In this document: positions 20,548 to 32,130 of the stretch, one piece after another | How positions within the stretch are numbered: position 1 is the stretch's first letter | Layout of the letters: every line of letters begins with the position of its first letter | NCBI GenBank assembly: GCA_030560485.1 | Contig: JAKTTS010000009.1 | Location: 1 to 64,000, forward strand | DNA from: Ascoidea tarda (nom. inval.) | Taxonomy: Eukaryota; Ascomycota; Saccharomycetes; Ascoideales; Ascoideaceae | Reading direction: 5' to 3' | DNA: 64,000 nt | Made by a program: the position numbers and the translations under genes | The notes under the pieces: generated by a model | Told to the model about the DNA's origin: nothing | Seen by the model: the letters and a program-made list of their open reading frames with translations, nothing else | Databases searched by the model: none

Positions 20548-21528
20548 ATGCACAGAACCTACTCTCTACGAAACTCAAGGGCTCCCACTGCTTCCCAGTT
20601 GCAGTCTCCTCCTCCTCCACCCTCCTCCACCAAAAAACACTACTTTGGCAAATCCGGTATTGCTTCGTCCTTTAGAAAGAACACTGCTGGCACTTTCGGC
20701 CCGGAACTCTCACGAAAACTAGCTCAATATGTCAAAATGGAGAAAAACGTAATGCGTGCCTTGGAATTGGTCGCAAGCGAGAGACGAAATGTAGCCAAAC
20801 AACTATCTCTCTGGGGTGAAGAAAACGAAGACGACGTCTCCGATATCACTGATAAATTGGGTGTTCTAATGTACGAATTAGGCGAATTGGACGACCTATT
20901 CATTGATCGTTACGATCAGTACAGATTAACCGTCAAGTCCATAAGAAACATTGAGTCCTCTGTTCAACCCTCAAGAGACAGAAAGGCTAGAATCACTGAT
21001 AAAATTGCCTACTTGAAATATAAAGACCCTCAATCTCCTAAAATCATGGTCTTGGAACAGGAATTGGTTCGTGCTGAAGCAGAATCTCTAGTGGCTGAAG
21101 CCCAGTTATCCAACATCACCAGAGACAAATTAAAATTGGCCTTCAACTACCAATTTGACTCAATTCGTGAACACGCTGAAAAAATGGCCCTCATCGCAGG
21201 CTACGGCAAAGCTTTGCTAGAACTATTGGACGACAATCCTGTCATTCCTGGTGAAACCAGACCTGCTTATGACGGTTACGAAGCATCAAAACAAATAATC
21301 ATTGATGCTGAAAACTCCCTAAGTAACTGGACCCTCGACTCTGCCGTTGTTAAACCTTCCTTATCTATGCACAACACAAGCAACGACGTTTATGATACCA
21401 GTGACGAAGAAGCAATAGAAAATGCTGAGTACCAAAAACACCAACAGGATTTAGAAAATGAATTAAATGGTATGACTGAAACCGAAAAACATTTCGATCA
21501 AGGTCACCATGAACAAATTGCTGCTTAA
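20548..21528 (+). CDS. LSP1: eisosome core BAR-domain protein (Lsp1/Pil1)
   Basis: 326-aa eisosome core component that coats furrow-like plasma-membrane invaginations (MCC/eisosomes) and responds to sphingolipid signalling. The N-terminus MHRTYSLRNSRAPTASQLQ is almost invariant in Pil1/Lsp1 and inserts in the membrane. The BAR domain covers about residues 50-275 (e.g. ELDDLFIDRYDQYRL, SVQPSRDRK, KYKDPQSPK, ELVRAEAESLVAEAQLSNIT). The acidic tail is shorter than in S. cerevisiae (339-341 aa). YELGEL, ASERR, KQLSLWG and the tail VVKPSLSMHN..DVYDTSDEE resemble Lsp1 more than Pil1, but the two are close paralogues. Codon use indicates strong expression. Confidence 0.95.
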   Translation: MHRTYSLRNSRAPTASQLQSPPPPPSSTKKHYFGKSGIASSFRKNTAGTFGPELSRKLAQYVKMEKNVMRALELVASERRNVAKQLSLWGEENEDDVSDITDKLGVLMYELGELDDLFIDRYDQYRLTVKSIRNIESSVQPSRDRKARITDKIAYLKYKDPQSPKIMVLEQELVRAEAESLVAEAQLSNITRDKLKLAFNYQFDSIREHAEKMALIAGYGKALLELLDDNPVIPGETRPAYDGYEASKQIIIDAENSLSNWTLDSAVVKPSLSMHNTSNDVYDTSDEEAIENAEYQKHQQDLENELNGMTETEKHFDQGHHEQIAA

Positions 21529-21955
21529 TTTTTACTCCTACCTCGACTTATCTACTTATTTTTTTACTTTTTTTTATTTTCTTATTTTCTTATTTTCTTA
21601 TTTTCTTATTTTCTTATTTACTTACTTACTTACTTGATTACTTTATAAAATAAAAACAAAAAAAAACAAAAAAAAGGCAGATATCTATATATCTTTTTCA
21701 ATTGGTTTTTACTCTTTTTACTCTAATGTTTATGCTTTTTCATTAATATCTTTCAGGTCATAATCTAATTTCCAATTAATTTTCTAATTCTTTTTATTTA
21801 TATCTCTTTATCATTTTTTGTTATTTACTTTACTTTGTTCAGTTTTTACTTATTTACTCGTTTACTTGTTTATTTTCTTTTGTTTATGGATTTACCTATA
21901 TATTTATCTATTTAAAACTAATAAATTAATAACTTCCTTCATCTTATATCTTTAT
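21529..21955. other. convergent intergenic region LSP1/cyclophilin
   Basis: AT-rich 3' flank with simple repeats (separate entry). No gene seen. Confidence 0.5.
21573..21634 (+). repeat. CTTATTTT 8-nt tandem repeat followed by CTTA repeat
   Basis: Four perfect CTTATTTT copies from 21581 to 21612, one variant copy, then a (CTTA)n run to about 21634. It lies in the 3' flank of LSP1. Confidence 0.8.
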
Positions 21956-22747
21956 CTAATCCTCATATAATAAATCTCTCTTTAATTGGTTCTTATAATA
22001 GTAATTTCGATATTTAATCGCTGCAACTGTTGCTATTGTGAAAAAAATTAAAAAACATAAAACCGTCGATGTTTGATTAATAGGTTTGGGTCGAATTTTC
22101 TCTAAATACTCACTTGTAGACTTCTCCGATACAATCAAATTAGTAACTGTACAATCAATAATACTGACATTCGTCAATGGCTTATCATTACTATCTGTTT
22201 CAACATTTTGAATCCTATCCAAGATTCTTAAACTCTGCTTATTCAAAACTTTCCCAATTATAACATGCTTTCCTGTTAACCACTCATCAATATTTGTGGT
22301 TATGAAAAATTGCGATCCATTGGAATTGGGCCCACTATTAGCATATGCCAAATATCCTGCCTTCTTGAAACCAACAAAAAAATTTTCATCGTCAAATTTA
22401 GTATTCCCATATATCGAATATCCTCCTCGTCCATTGAAAAACTCAAAGTCTCCCCCCTGCACCATAAAATCTTTTATAACTCGATGGAAGATTGTATGAT
22501 TATACCCAAATCCTGCTGAATTTTTACTTAACTCAACAAAATTTCGAACAGATTTTGGTACAATTGATCCAAATAATCCTAATTGCAACTTTCCAAAATA
22601 TTCGTCTCCTTGTTGAATATCAAATGCAACTATATGAGATAATGGTGGATCCTCTTTATCCTCTTTATCCTCAACATATGTTGATGCTGCCAAACTCCTT
22701 AACGCAAAACTAAAAACACATATCAATAAACAACTAATTAGTCTCAT
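21956..22747 (-). CDS. secretory-pathway cyclophilin (peptidyl-prolyl isomerase) with C-terminal membrane anchor
   Basis: 263-aa peptidyl-prolyl cis-trans isomerase of the Cpr4/Cpr8 type. Residues 1-20 (MRLISCLLICVFSFALRSLA) are a signal peptide. The cyclophilin domain is about 36-208, with FHRVIKDFMVQGGDF (catalytic Arg, Phe, Met, Gln present), NSNGSQFFIT and WLTGKHVIIGKV. The segment usually reading LSMANAGPNTNG is LAYANSGPNSNG, so the Met of the binding pocket is Tyr. A single transmembrane helix (about 228-245) is followed by a short basic tail (KYRNYYYKNQLKRDLLYED), giving a type I protein with a lumenal catalytic domain. Likely role: protein folding in the ER/Golgi or vacuole. Which of CPR4/CPR8 it corresponds to is open. 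Confidence 0.88.
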   Translation of the reverse strand: MRLISCLLICVFSFALRSLAASTYVEDKEDKEDPPLSHIVAFDIQQGDEYFGKLQLGLFGSIVPKSVRNFVELSKNSAGFGYNHTIFHRVIKDFMVQGGDFEFFNGRGGYSIYGNTKFDDENFFVGFKKAGYLAYANSGPNSNGSQFFITTNIDEWLTGKHVIIGKVLNKQSLRILDRIQNVETDSNDKPLTNVSIIDCTVTNLIVSEKSTSEYLEKIRPKPINQTSTVLCFLIFFTIATVAAIKYRNYYYKNQLKRDLLYED

Positions 22748-24039
22748 CCTAATTAAATCCAGTTAAATCCAGAATTTCAAAATAATTAATCAACCCTTGA
22801 ATCGACTGCTTGCAAAAAAAAACCCACAAATGCTATAATCGTAAAACAACAGCAATATTTCTCCATCATCTGTTTTCTTTATTAAACCAGCATATTTCAA
22901 AATCGTGACCATCACTATGGGAGAAAAAAAAATAAACTCCGCAAATGTGGGTTATCGTTTTTATACATACAGGTACAGATATGCGCAGTAATTAATCTTC
23001 AGTGAAATGGGTCAAAACAAAAGTATATTAACAACTATAATATTTTTTTTTTATTTTTTTTTCAAAACACGCAAAAAAAAAGCTTTGAATTGAGAAAGTA
23101 TGAAAATATATAAAGAAAATATAGAAAGGAAATAAGTTCCGTTAGCCAGTTAAGTAAACCAAATTATTTCAAATTGATTTACTTAATAGAATTAAATATA
23201 ATTATATGAAAAATGTCAAATAAACAAAAAAAAACGAATGAAAAAAATATCTCAAAAAAGGTAATAAAAAAAAAGTGGAAAAAAACAGTGGAAAAAAACA
23301 GAATAGAAAGCAACAAAAAATTAGTAAATCAAATAAATTAGATTAAATATAAATAAAAGTAAAGTAAAGTAGAGTAAAGTAAAGTAAAGTAAAATATACC
23401 TTAATAATATAAAAGATAAAAACAAATTGATAACAATAACTAAATTAATAATTAATCAAATAATTTTTAAAAATGAGAATAAAATGAACGTAGTTATTAG
23501 ACAAAGCAGAGAAAGCATTAAACAAATTTAATAAAAAGAAATTTAAAAAATAAAACAAAAACTTTTAAAAAAGAATTTATAATTCAATAAATTGATATCC
23601 TTTGTTATGTTTTTCACATTTTTTCTTTTCATATTTGTTTTAAGCTGAATGTGAGTTCATTTTTTTTTAAAATCAAAATAGAAAATCTTTAATGATATTG
23701 ATAAGATTTAAAAATTATTTCTTTTCTTGAAGAAAAAAATTTAAAACAATTAAAAATAATACTATTAATAATAGCAAAAAGTAAGGAATAAACCATAAAA
23801 AATAAAGCAATATTATTGAATCAAAAAAAACAAAAAAACAAAAAAACAAAAAAAACATAAAGATTAATCAATTTATCAATTGTTAAATTATAAGCTGGCT
23901 TTATCTCCTTTCTAACATTTTTTCTAAAAATTTTAATTATATTTAATTTTAAAATTCATGAATGATAACAATATTAAGATTATACTTATCATTTTATGTT
24001 CTAAAAATAAACTTATCCATTTAAAGAAATAGAAGTGAG
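22748..24039. other. 1.3-kb A-rich intergenic region, cyclophilin promoter and RTS1 copy A 3' flank
   Basis: Strongly A-biased on the plus strand, with many A-runs, an (AAAGT)n microsatellite near 23356-23394 and A7C repeats near 23823-23855. I see no ORF of quality and no RNA gene. Confidence 0.5.
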
Positions 24040-26601
24040 TTAATTGGAAGAACTTGAATTTTTAAATTGGTTTTCATCATCTTCAATCGGTTCCAAATAT
24101 CTTTCGTTTTCTTTATGGCTTAAAATTGGGATATTATTACTATTATCATAGCTTTTTGATTTTTTAACTTTTGATACATATTCTTCTAATGCTTTCCAAT
24201 TTTGTTCTCTTATTAATTTTATTTTTTTATTTTCATTAACATTTTGAAAATATAATAGGCTGCATTCTTCATACAAGATTTGATTTGCTTCCATAAATAT
24301 TTTCAATGCGTTAAATGCTAATGAGCTTATGGTTGTATTCCAATTATTACCACTGCCGTTATTATAGCCGTTATAATCTTGGTCTTGAGAATAGAAATCA
24401 TTAAACATGTTTATTACACCATCATGGTTTGAATTTTGAATATTATTTGGATCATTTGGATTAGTCATGCTATCTGCATAAGGTTTTGATGATTCACCTT
24501 GAGTTGATAATTCATATAAGGAAGTGAAAATAATGGGCAATATAGTTTCAGCATTTTCTGTTACCAAATTTATAAAGTAATTATTATTCCAGTAGCATAA
24601 GACTTTTTCAGCGATTTGAAAATGGGGAGAAGAGATACATTTTGATAATTGAACAAATAATGGGACTTGAATTTTGACAAACTCAGAGGGTTCAATTGTC
24701 TCAAAAATGTCTTCAATTTCATTTAGAAACATGATTTCTTTTGGTGAGTTGATTTTGGGCCAAAATCTTAGTAATCCCATTATAACATCTTCAGTTAATG
24801 AAGCATCCTTTTCTAGAAATTGAACAATGCAGTAAGCCAATTGAGGATGGTATAATGATAGACTTCTAACTTTATGTAAAGGGATTAAAACACGACATAA
24901 AAAGATTTTATGTTCATCTTTTAAAGGTAATGCAAACCCATTAATAATTGAGCCTAAAATCTCTAGCAATTCGGAGATACCATTGAATCTTTCGGTTTCA
25001 TAGGTGAATGTTAAAAAGACGTTATTGATTGATCTTCTGATGAAAGCCCTTAGGCTTAAGAACTTACCATAAATACGATGTAGGGTTGTTTTTAAACAGT
25101 CTCTTTCTCTTGGATCTTCTGAGTCAAATAGTTCTAATAACTTGAGAATAAACTCATGATCGATATATTGTCTACAATGTTTAGCATATTGATGGTTGAA
25201 GTCTGGACTTTGTAGAAATCTGAAAAAGAATTCATAGACCTGTTGCATATGAGGCCAGGCAATTTCGAAAACGGGTTCATCTTCATCAGGATCATAAATG
25301 TCGCCAACAGGGTTAACGGGAGGAGGAATTGGTCTGAATAGATTATTTTTAAACATTGTTACGATATTTTTGCATAGCTCGTCAGTAAAAGTGAATCTGT
25401 TAATTGAGATGAATTCAATTAGTTCTTGTAGTGTTAGCCTTTTCAATTCTTTGCCTCTTATGTCATCCGAAGGATCATTGAAATTGAATATGATATTGCA
25501 TTGTTGCACCTTTTTTATGAATAATGGAATTTGTTCCTCTGTGTGCACCTCATCGAAGCTTGGTAGTGGTTCAAAAGTTTGTTTCTTTGAAGTTGGTTCG
25601 AATCTTGAAGATGAGTGTCTTTGAGGGGTCTTTATTAGATCGATATCAGTGTCTAATAACAATCTTCTATCTCTATCAAAGGAGTGAGAAGAACGTGGTA
25701 TAAATGAGTTATTTGCAGAATCGTTTGTTGGAGAGGAGATTAAAGGAGTTGAGTTTAAGGGAGCAGCTAAAGTTTGTAAGGAAGGTTGAAGTTGTGGGGA
25801 GTGTTGAAATTGTTGGTATAATTGATTTTGAGATTGATCAATATGACTTGAAGAATTATTGTTGTTGTTATTATTGTTTGGTAATACTTTGTTGTTATTA
25901 TCGCTGGAGGATTGTTGTTGGGTATTATTGGAGCTCGAGATGGTGGTCTGAGAGGAAGTGATATTGGATTTAGCAGATTTTGATTTTGATTTTGATGACA
26001 AAGAAGAAGTTGAAGATGAGGGGGAGGATGAAGAAGTTGAGTTGTCAGTTATTATTACGGATGGAGGAACAACATTGTTGTTGGTATTGTTTGAGTTGTT
26101 TAAGTTATTATTTGAGCTAGAAGTAGAAGCAGAGGTGGAAGTTGTGTTTGAATCGATTGAGGATGAGCTATTTATTGATTTTGATCTTGACGATTGATCA
26201 TTTTTTGAAGAAGAGATTTTTGATTTATTTTTATTTGAATCGGAAATTTGATTTGAGTTATTGTTTACATTATTGCTATTGTTATTGCTATTGTTATTGC
26301 TATTGTTATTGTTATTGTTATTATTGTTATTATTGTTATTAGTATTAGTATTGGTATTAGTATTAGTATTAGTGTTGTTGTTATTGTTGTTAATTGAATT
26401 TGAATTGTTTGAACCAATTGAATTGGAGTTAGAGTTGGATGAAATATTTGTATTACTACCAGAGCTACTGGTACTTGTTGCTGAAGAAGGCTGAGATTTA
26501 TGATCTTTATCTTTGTCTTTCTTTTTAGAAAAGGTTTTTGAATCCAAAGATTTAGTTCTTTGGAGAACTCTTTGCTTGAAACCTTTCATCATTTTATCCA
26601 T
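24040..26601 (-). CDS. RTS1: PP2A B56-type regulatory subunit, paralogue A
   Basis: 853-aa B56/B' regulatory subunit of protein phosphatase 2A, homologous to yeast Rts1, which directs PP2A to the cell-size, septin, shugoshin/centromere and stress pathways. The N-terminal ~300 residues are disordered: a basic start [18 protein letters not shown], then Ser/Asn-rich sequence with an uninterrupted poly-Asn run (about residues 70-115). The B56 HEAT-like domain covers about 335-700 ([19 protein letters not shown].., [86 protein letters not shown]). The tail is Asn-rich. A second copy lies at 28962-31613 and shares two perfectly identical DNA blocks (24701-24945 and 25392-25649 here). Confidence 0.95.
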   Translation of the reverse strand: MDKMMKGFKQRVLQRTKSLDSKTFSKKKDKDKDHKSQPSSATSTSSSGSNTNISSNSNSNSIGSNNSNSINNNNNNTNTNTNTNTNTNNNNNNNNNNNNNSNNNSNNNSNNVNNNSNQISDSNKNKSKISSSKNDQSSRSKSINSSSSIDSNTTSTSASTSSSNNNLNNSNNTNNNVVPPSVIITDNSTSSSSPSSSTSSLSSKSKSKSAKSNITSSQTTISSSNNTQQQSSSDNNNKVLPNNNNNNNNSSSHIDQSQNQLYQQFQHSPQLQPSLQTLAAPLNSTPLISSPTNDSANNSFIPRSSHSFDRDRRLLLDTDIDLIKTPQRHSSSRFEPTSKKQTFEPLPSFDEVHTEEQIPLFIKKVQQCNIIFNFNDPSDDIRGKELKRLTLQELIEFISINRFTFTDELCKNIVTMFKNNLFRPIPPPVNPVGDIYDPDEDEPVFEIAWPHMQQVYEFFFRFLQSPDFNHQYAKHCRQYIDHEFILKLLELFDSEDPRERDCLKTTLHRIYGKFLSLRAFIRRSINNVFLTFTYETERFNGISELLEILGSIINGFALPLKDEHKIFLCRVLIPLHKVRSLSLYHPQLAYCIVQFLEKDASLTEDVIMGLLRFWPKINSPKEIMFLNEIEDIFETIEPSEFVKIQVPLFVQLSKCISSPHFQIAEKVLCYWNNNYFINLVTENAETILPIIFTSLYELSTQGESSKPYADSMTNPNDPNNIQNSNHDGVINMFNDFYSQDQDYNGYNNGSGNNWNTTISSLAFNALKIFMEANQILYEECSLLYFQNVNENKKIKLIREQNWKALEEYVSKVKKSKSYDNSNNIPILSHKENERYLEPIEDDENQFKNSSSSN

Positions 26602-27476
26602 TTTTATATTACTTTGGTGATGCTGAGAGAAGAACAGATGTGATTAATAGTCAATTTGATATTGCTATTGTTGTTGTTGTTATTGTTATTGTTAGTTTAG
26701 CCTGGGTTAACTGAACTTAATGGTAGCTCGGTGTTCTTGTACTGATCTGGTATAGTTTAGATTCAAAAACTAGTCTTGGAACAAACTCTTTGGCGCAAAA
26801 CACAAGTTGGAAAATTTTTTTAGAGTGCAAGTCTGGATGAAAATTAATTAACCAAAAACAAGCAAAAGATAGGAGAGAGATTGGAATTGCAACAGGAGAC
26901 AGGAGACTGGAAGATGAAAAGCAGAAAACAAGCCCAGAAAGAAGCAGAAGACAGTGAGGACAAGAAAGCACGAGAAGTAAAAGAATTGTGCCAGCTTCGC
27001 TCAGACAGGTCTGGAGAAAGATATAATCAAGAGAGTGAGGACAGTGAAAGGTAAAGTTACAATTTGTTATTTCAGTGAGGCCTACTGGATATGAGCCAAG
27101 TGGAAGGTAGCTCGTCCGCAGCGCTGGTTTAGAAACAGCGCGCTAGGTGCATGTTGAAAAGTGTAAATGCATACACACGACGGAAGCCATACAGGCGGTG
27201 TCTGCGTCTGAGACCCATGCTGTTGGAAACAGCCACACCCATGGAGTGTGCGTAGTAGCGCGTATATATGCACACAAAAACAAACGCCATCAGATCCACC
27301 AGTGCGGGTATTGTTGCGACTCCGACTGGCCAATCAGATACCGTGGAAACCAGATTATCCTACTTTTCAGGCCTGGAGAATCAAAAACACATCAAAGACC
27401 AGAAACTCAGCAAGTCATAAAATCACCTTCATCGACCAACGACATAGTCTCATCCCACAATATCCCTTTCTGCAGA
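26602..27476. promoter_or_regulatory. divergent promoter RTS1-A/NUKM
   Basis: About 870 bp. The left part carries a (TTG)n/(TTATTG)n tract (about 26660-26695). The right part (27060-27345) is GC-rich, with GCGCGTATATATGC-like sequence near 27257. Two ORF remnants here have no family features, so I treat the region as promoter and leader. Confidence 0.5.
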
Positions 27477-28118
27477 ATGAGCTTCTTAATCAAAAGCAAG
27501 ACCTTGGGAATAATACCTAGAACTGCCCCAATACTCTCCCTCACACTTTACCGAAACGCTGCTTCCTACACTTTGTCAAGAACCAAACAAATCACTCCTA
27601 CACCATTGGAAACTGACTATCCTTTAATCTCCCTGTACAAACCATCTTCAAAACTCGACTATGTTCTCACCTCTCTTGATGGCATTATGAATTGGGCCAG
27701 AAAATCCTCTTTTTGGCCTGTTACCTTCGGTTTAGCATGCTGTGCTGTTGAAATGATGCATCTTTCTACCCCAAGATATGATCAAGATAGATTGGGTATC
27801 ATTTTCAGAGCTTCTCCCAGACAAGCCGATATTATGATTGTTGCCGGTACTTTAACTAATAAGATGGCTCCAGCTTTGAGACAAGTCTACGATCAAATGG
27901 CCGAACCAAGATGGGTCATTTCAATGGGTTCTTGTGCAAATGGTGGTGGTTACTACCATTACTCATATGCTGTGGTTAGAGGTTGCGATAGAATTGTGCC
28001 TGTTGATGTCTATGTTCCTGGTTGTCCTCCAACTGCTGAAGCTCTTATGTATGGTGTTTTCCAGTTACAGAAAAAGATGATGAATACAAAAACAACAAGA
28101 TTATGGTACAGATCTTAA
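27477..28118 (+). CDS. NUKM: NADH:ubiquinone oxidoreductase (complex I) PSST/20-kDa subunit
   Basis: 213-aa PSST/NDUFS7/NuoB subunit of mitochondrial complex I, which binds iron-sulfur cluster N2, the last electron carrier before ubiquinone. I start at ATG 27477. The frame is open for 110 codons more upstream, but that part is not homologous and lies in promoter-like DNA. The presequence is about residues 1-40. Cluster ligands are intact: the CysCys pair of [10 protein letters not shown] (88-89), Cys near 153 in [21 protein letters not shown] and Cys near 183 in [11 protein letters not shown]. The C-terminus TTRLWYRS is usual. Presence of this gene means a yeast with complex I. It sits between the two RTS1 paralogues on the opposite strand. 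Confidence 0.97.
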   Translation: MSFLIKSKTLGIIPRTAPILSLTLYRNAASYTLSRTKQITPTPLETDYPLISLYKPSSKLDYVLTSLDGIMNWARKSSFWPVTFGLACCAVEMMHLSTPRYDQDRLGIIFRASPRQADIMIVAGTLTNKMAPALRQVYDQMAEPRWVISMGSCANGGGYYHYSYAVVRGCDRIVPVDVYVPGCPPTAEALMYGVFQLQKKMMNTKTTRLWYRS

Positions 28119-28961
28119 GCCTCATATGCTATCTATTTTGTATCTTACTCACTATCATTCATTCGATAAATCTTATTTCAATTCAGCCTGCTCAAATTAA
28201 TCTCAATCCTCAATTCTCCATTTTATATTAAATAACATGAAAAAAATTGTAAAGAATATAACGAGTACAATCTTAAAATCTTATACTTCAATGATTCTTT
28301 GATTTACTGATAATTATTCAATTTAATATTCAATTTAATATTCATTTAACTACTTTATTCCGTTTTATCCTATCTATCCTATCCTATCCCGTCTTGCTAT
28401 GTCCTGTCTTCCCTCCTATTTTGTATGTTATAACAAATCACATATAACAATATAAATAAACATTACAATTATTCCAGTTTAATTATTGAATTATTTCAAA
28501 TTTTAAGCCTTTTTTTTATATCTTATTTGGTTACTATTATTCATTAATATATTTCTTATCATTTTTATATATTTACTTAACAAAAACAAAAAAAAAGAAA
28601 AAACTTAATAACTAAAACTATTAATTATAAAAATTGAAAACAAATAAACAAATTAACAAAATTATACAAACAAGAATAAATATGATTAACAAAATGCAAA
28701 GCAAATAAAAACATAAATAAAAACATAAATAATAACACATACTAAACATAATTAAAATATTAATGTATTTACTTATTTATCATCTAAATTTAAACACACA
28801 AAAACAAAAAACTGAAAATGAACTAAACAACGACTCATTCTGATATTGATTTCCATTATAATTATATCAAGCCTGTAAAATTACTATCATTAAAACTAAA
28901 CGAAATGAATATTCTATTTTTGGGCATGGATTTTTGAACTTATAAACTCACTGTTCTCTAT
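28119..28961. other. convergent intergenic region NUKM/RTS1-B
   Basis: About 840 bp of very AT-rich 3' flank with a TCCTA-type repeat near 28370-28400 and repeated AAAACATAAATA near 28706-28730. No gene seen. Confidence 0.5.
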
Positions 28962-31613
28962 CTAGGAGCTAGCCGTAGTTGGAACTGGAGCTGGGACTGT
29001 AGGTGGAGTTGTAGGTGGAGCTATAGCAGGTTCTGGTGAAGTTGCTAAATCAGGGTTAAGGTTCGGGGTTGGGTTGTTCTTTGTTGCATCTTTATTTGTA
29101 TTTTCTTCTGTATCTACTTCCATTGCTTCATAAATTGGTTTACTATTAATTTGAAATTTTGGATTAGCTGACCCATTAAATTTCATATTATTCGATTCAT
29201 TAGATTTAAAATTATTAGAATACTCAATAATCTTATCGGTTTTATTATTTTTCTCCAATAATTTGACATATTCCTCTAGTTTTTTCCAATTTTCTTGTCG
29301 AATTCCATCTCTTTTCTTGTTTTCTTTTACTGTTTCATGATATAATGAATGACATTGCTTGTAAAGTGCACCATGCTTACTTACAAACATTCTTAATGCA
29401 TTCATTGCAAAATTTGGAATAGTCTTTTTCCAGCTATTTGGGCTAGAATTTGAGTCAGAGTTTGGGTCAGAGTTTGGATCAGAACCTGGATCATATCCTA
29501 AATATGACATATTGGTGTCGTAATTTTCATCAAGCACACTGAACCCATTAAACATTTCATTAAGTGAATTTAGAACTCGATCGATGTTCGGACGTTCTAT
29601 AGACGCAATTTCGTATAATGAAGGAAAAATTATGGGTAAAATTGATTCAGCATTTTGATCAACCAATTTTATAAAATAGAAATTATTCCAATAGCATAAA
29701 ACCTTTTGAGCAACTTCGAAATGTGATGATTGAATACATTTTGATAATTGAACAAATAATGGGACTTGAATTTTGACAAATTCTGAAGGTATCATAACTT
29801 CAAAAATGTCTTCAATTTCATTTAGAAACATGATTTCTTTTGGTGAGTTGATTTTGGGCCAAAATCTTAGTAATCCCATTATAACATCTTCAGTTAATGA
29901 AGCATCCTTTTCTAGAAATTGAACAATGCAGTAAGCCAATTGAGGATGGTATAATGATAGACTTCTAACTTTATGTAAAGGGATTAAAACACGACATAAA
30001 AAGATTTTATGTTCATCTTTTAAAGGTAATGCAAACCCATTAATGATAGAGCCTAAAATTTCTAATAATTCAGCAACTCCATGGAATCTTTCGGTTTCAT
30101 AGATGAATGTTAAAAAGACATTGTTCATCGATCTTCTAATGAACGCTCTTAGAAATAAAAATTTGCCATAAATACGATGTAAAGTTGTCTTTAAGCAGTC
30201 TCTTTCTCTTGGATCTTCTGAATCAAACAATTCTAATAACTTGAGAATAAATTGATGGTCAATATATTGTTTTGCAGACTGATGATTGAAATCAGGACTT
30301 TCAACAAATCTCAAAAAAAATTCATAAACAACTTGCATATGAGGCCAAGCAATCTCAGAAACCGGCTCATCTTCGTCGGGATCATAAATATCACCAATTG
30401 GATTGACAGGAGGAGGAATTGGTCTGAAAAGGTTTTTCCTAAACATATTTATAACGGATTTATACATTTCATCGGTATAAATGAATCTGTTAATTGAGAT
30501 GAATTCAATTAGTTCTTGTAGTGTTAGCCTTTTCAATTCTTTGCCTCTTATGTCATCCGAAGGATCATTGAAATTGAATATGATATTGCATTGTTGCACC
30601 TTTTTTATGAATAATGGAATTTGTTCCTCTGTGTGCACCTCATCGAAGCTTGGTAGTGGTTCAAAAGTTTGTTTCTTTGAAGTTGGTTCGAATCTTGAAG
30701 ATGAGTGTCTTTGAGGGGTCTTTATTAGATCGATATCAGCATTTCCTGAAATTGGTAAACCATCAAAGGAATGAGAAGATCTTGGAATAATAGAAGACGA
30801 GGAGTTTAATGGGGCAGAGTTTAAACCAAGGCTATCGAATGAAGAAGGTATTTGTAAATGACTGTTACTGCTATTATCACTGTTATTGTCATTGTTATTA
30901 TCAATAATATTTTTGTTTGGATTATCATGAATATTATTTGAATCAGAATCTGAGTTTGAATTTAGAATTAATGAATGTTGAGATAAGAGATTTGGGGTTG
31001 AGTTTTTGTTGATAAAAGATAAAGAAGTCTTTGGATCATCTAATTTTGGAGTTGTATTTGCACTCGTTGCTAGCGTCAGTTTTGATTGGATTTGAGAAGA
31101 TATATTATTTGAAGAAGAGGAAGATGAAGAAGACTTTGACTTGGACCTTAGTTTTGATTTTAATTTTGGTTTTGAGTTGTTTGATATATTGGAGGTGGTA
31201 TTATTGCTTGAGTTGTGAGCAGAGTTTGCTGAAGGGTTTGATAGGGATAATAGCTGTTTTTTATGCGATTCCGAGGAACTGTCTGAAAGCATGGATTTCC
31301 TAATGAGTTTATGAGGTTTTGATGTTTTCCTTGGAAGATGTTTAGATTCTTTATTTGAACCATTTGAGGAGGCATTATCTTTATGGTTATTATTGCTATG
31401 GGCGTGAACATGATTATCGTTATGGTTATTGTCTCTCTCTTTCTCTTTTTCTTTTTCTTTATCCTTATCCTTCTCTTTATCCCTGTCCTTGTCTTTCTCC
31501 TTGTCTTTTTCTTTCTCCTTATCTTTTTTCCTTAATGAAGAAGATTTAGAATCTGAATGTGATCTGGTCCTTGATAGGACTCTTTGTTTTAGGCCTTTCA
31601 TCATTTTATCCAT
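28962..31613 (-). CDS. RTS1: PP2A B56-type regulatory subunit, paralogue B
   Basis: 883-aa B56-type PP2A subunit, a second RTS1-like gene in the same orientation as copy A. I start at the ATG at 31613 because [18 protein letters not shown] aligns with the start of copy A. The 16 codons upstream ([16 protein letters not shown]) are not shared. The N-terminal region is disordered but differs in kind from A: a Lys/Glu/Asp-rich run (about residues 33-65, [10 protein letters not shown]) and Ser-rich stretches instead of poly-Asn. The B56 domain is at about 308-665. It lacks three residues found in A near YAKHCRQY (here SAKQY). The tail is Pro/Thr/Ala-rich. Blocks 29800-30044 and 30482-30739 are identical to copy A. 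Confidence 0.94.
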   Translation of the reverse strand: MDKMMKGLKQRVLSRTRSHSDSKSSSLRKKDKEKEKDKEKDKDRDKEKDKDKEKEKEKERDNNHNDNHVHAHSNNNHKDNASSNGSNKESKHLPRKTSKPHKLIRKSMLSDSSSESHKKQLLSLSNPSANSAHNSSNNTTSNISNNSKPKLKSKLRSKSKSSSSSSSSNNISSQIQSKLTLATSANTTPKLDDPKTSLSFINKNSTPNLLSQHSLILNSNSDSDSNNIHDNPNKNIIDNNNDNNSDNSSNSHLQIPSSFDSLGLNSAPLNSSSSIIPRSSHSFDGLPISGNADIDLIKTPQRHSSSRFEPTSKKQTFEPLPSFDEVHTEEQIPLFIKKVQQCNIIFNFNDPSDDIRGKELKRLTLQELIEFISINRFIYTDEMYKSVINMFRKNLFRPIPPPVNPIGDIYDPDEDEPVSEIAWPHMQVVYEFFLRFVESPDFNHQSAKQYIDHQFILKLLELFDSEDPRERDCLKTTLHRIYGKFLFLRAFIRRSMNNVFLTFIYETERFHGVAELLEILGSIINGFALPLKDEHKIFLCRVLIPLHKVRSLSLYHPQLAYCIVQFLEKDASLTEDVIMGLLRFWPKINSPKEIMFLNEIEDIFEVMIPSEFVKIQVPLFVQLSKCIQSSHFEVAQKVLCYWNNFYFIKLVDQNAESILPIIFPSLYEIASIERPNIDRVLNSLNEMFNGFSVLDENYDTNMSYLGYDPGSDPNSDPNSDSNSSPNSWKKTIPNFAMNALRMFVSKHGALYKQCHSLYHETVKENKKRDGIRQENWKKLEEYVKLLEKNNKTDKIIEYSNNFKSNESNNMKFNGSANPKFQINSKPIYEAMEVDTEENTNKDATKNNPTPNLNPDLATSPEPAIAPPTTPPTVPAPVPTTASS

Positions 31614-32024
31614 TGGCGAAAAGAAAAAGAACACAAAGCAGACAGATAAGAAAGTAAACAAGAGAAATGGGGTGAACGAGAGGACCAGTAATTATATAAT
31701 GAAAGCAAATAACAGGAGAAAATATAAGATTCTCTAATCACTCTCTATCAATTTCCAAGCAATGTTGGATACAAATAATAAGGATTAATAACCAATGTTC
31801 AGTGTGAGTCTTGTGGAAACCTGGTTATTGCAACGAGCAGGCTAATCTGGTGTAGAGGTGCTTGCAATTGTACCAAGTATCAGTCAGCCCAATTCCCAAT
31901 GGTGGTTGTTCAGTAACAGCTGTGAGAAGAGTGTTTATAACTAACAATTTGAGTAGAATGTGTTAAATGTCCAAATACAAAATGCTAAAGATAAAAACCA
32001 ACGATGAGCAAAGTTCCGTCAATC

Positions 32025-32099
32025 GCGTGAAAGGCGCGTGAGAGGCGCGCAAAGAAGTGCGTGGAAGGAGTGCGTGAGTGATGCGTGAGAGGTGCGTGA
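32025..32099 (+). promoter_or_regulatory. phased array of GCGTG(A/G) motifs
   Basis: Six GCGTGA/GCGTGG hexamers start at 32025, 32036, 32059, 32072, 32083 and 32094. The spacings are 11, 23, 13, 11 and 11 bp, close to one or two turns of DNA. All have the same orientation and lie 170-240 bp upstream of the SCP1 ATG. The binding factor is unknown. Confidence 0.55.
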
Positions 32100-32130
32100 G
32101 GAAAATCCCCTTTCCAAACATTTCTTGTTT

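Noticed and set aside
26261-26494. Poly-Leu ORF opposite RTS1-A
   Set aside because: Antisense shadow of the poly-Asn codons.
27147-27476. 110-codon N-terminal extension of NUKM
   Set aside because: Not homologous to complex I subunits and would mask the presequence; lies in the GC-rich promoter.
31614-31661. Upstream ATG of RTS1-B adding 16 hydrophobic residues
   Set aside because: Copy A starts at the equivalent MDKMMKG, and a signal-like leader does not fit a cytosolic/nuclear PP2A subunit.
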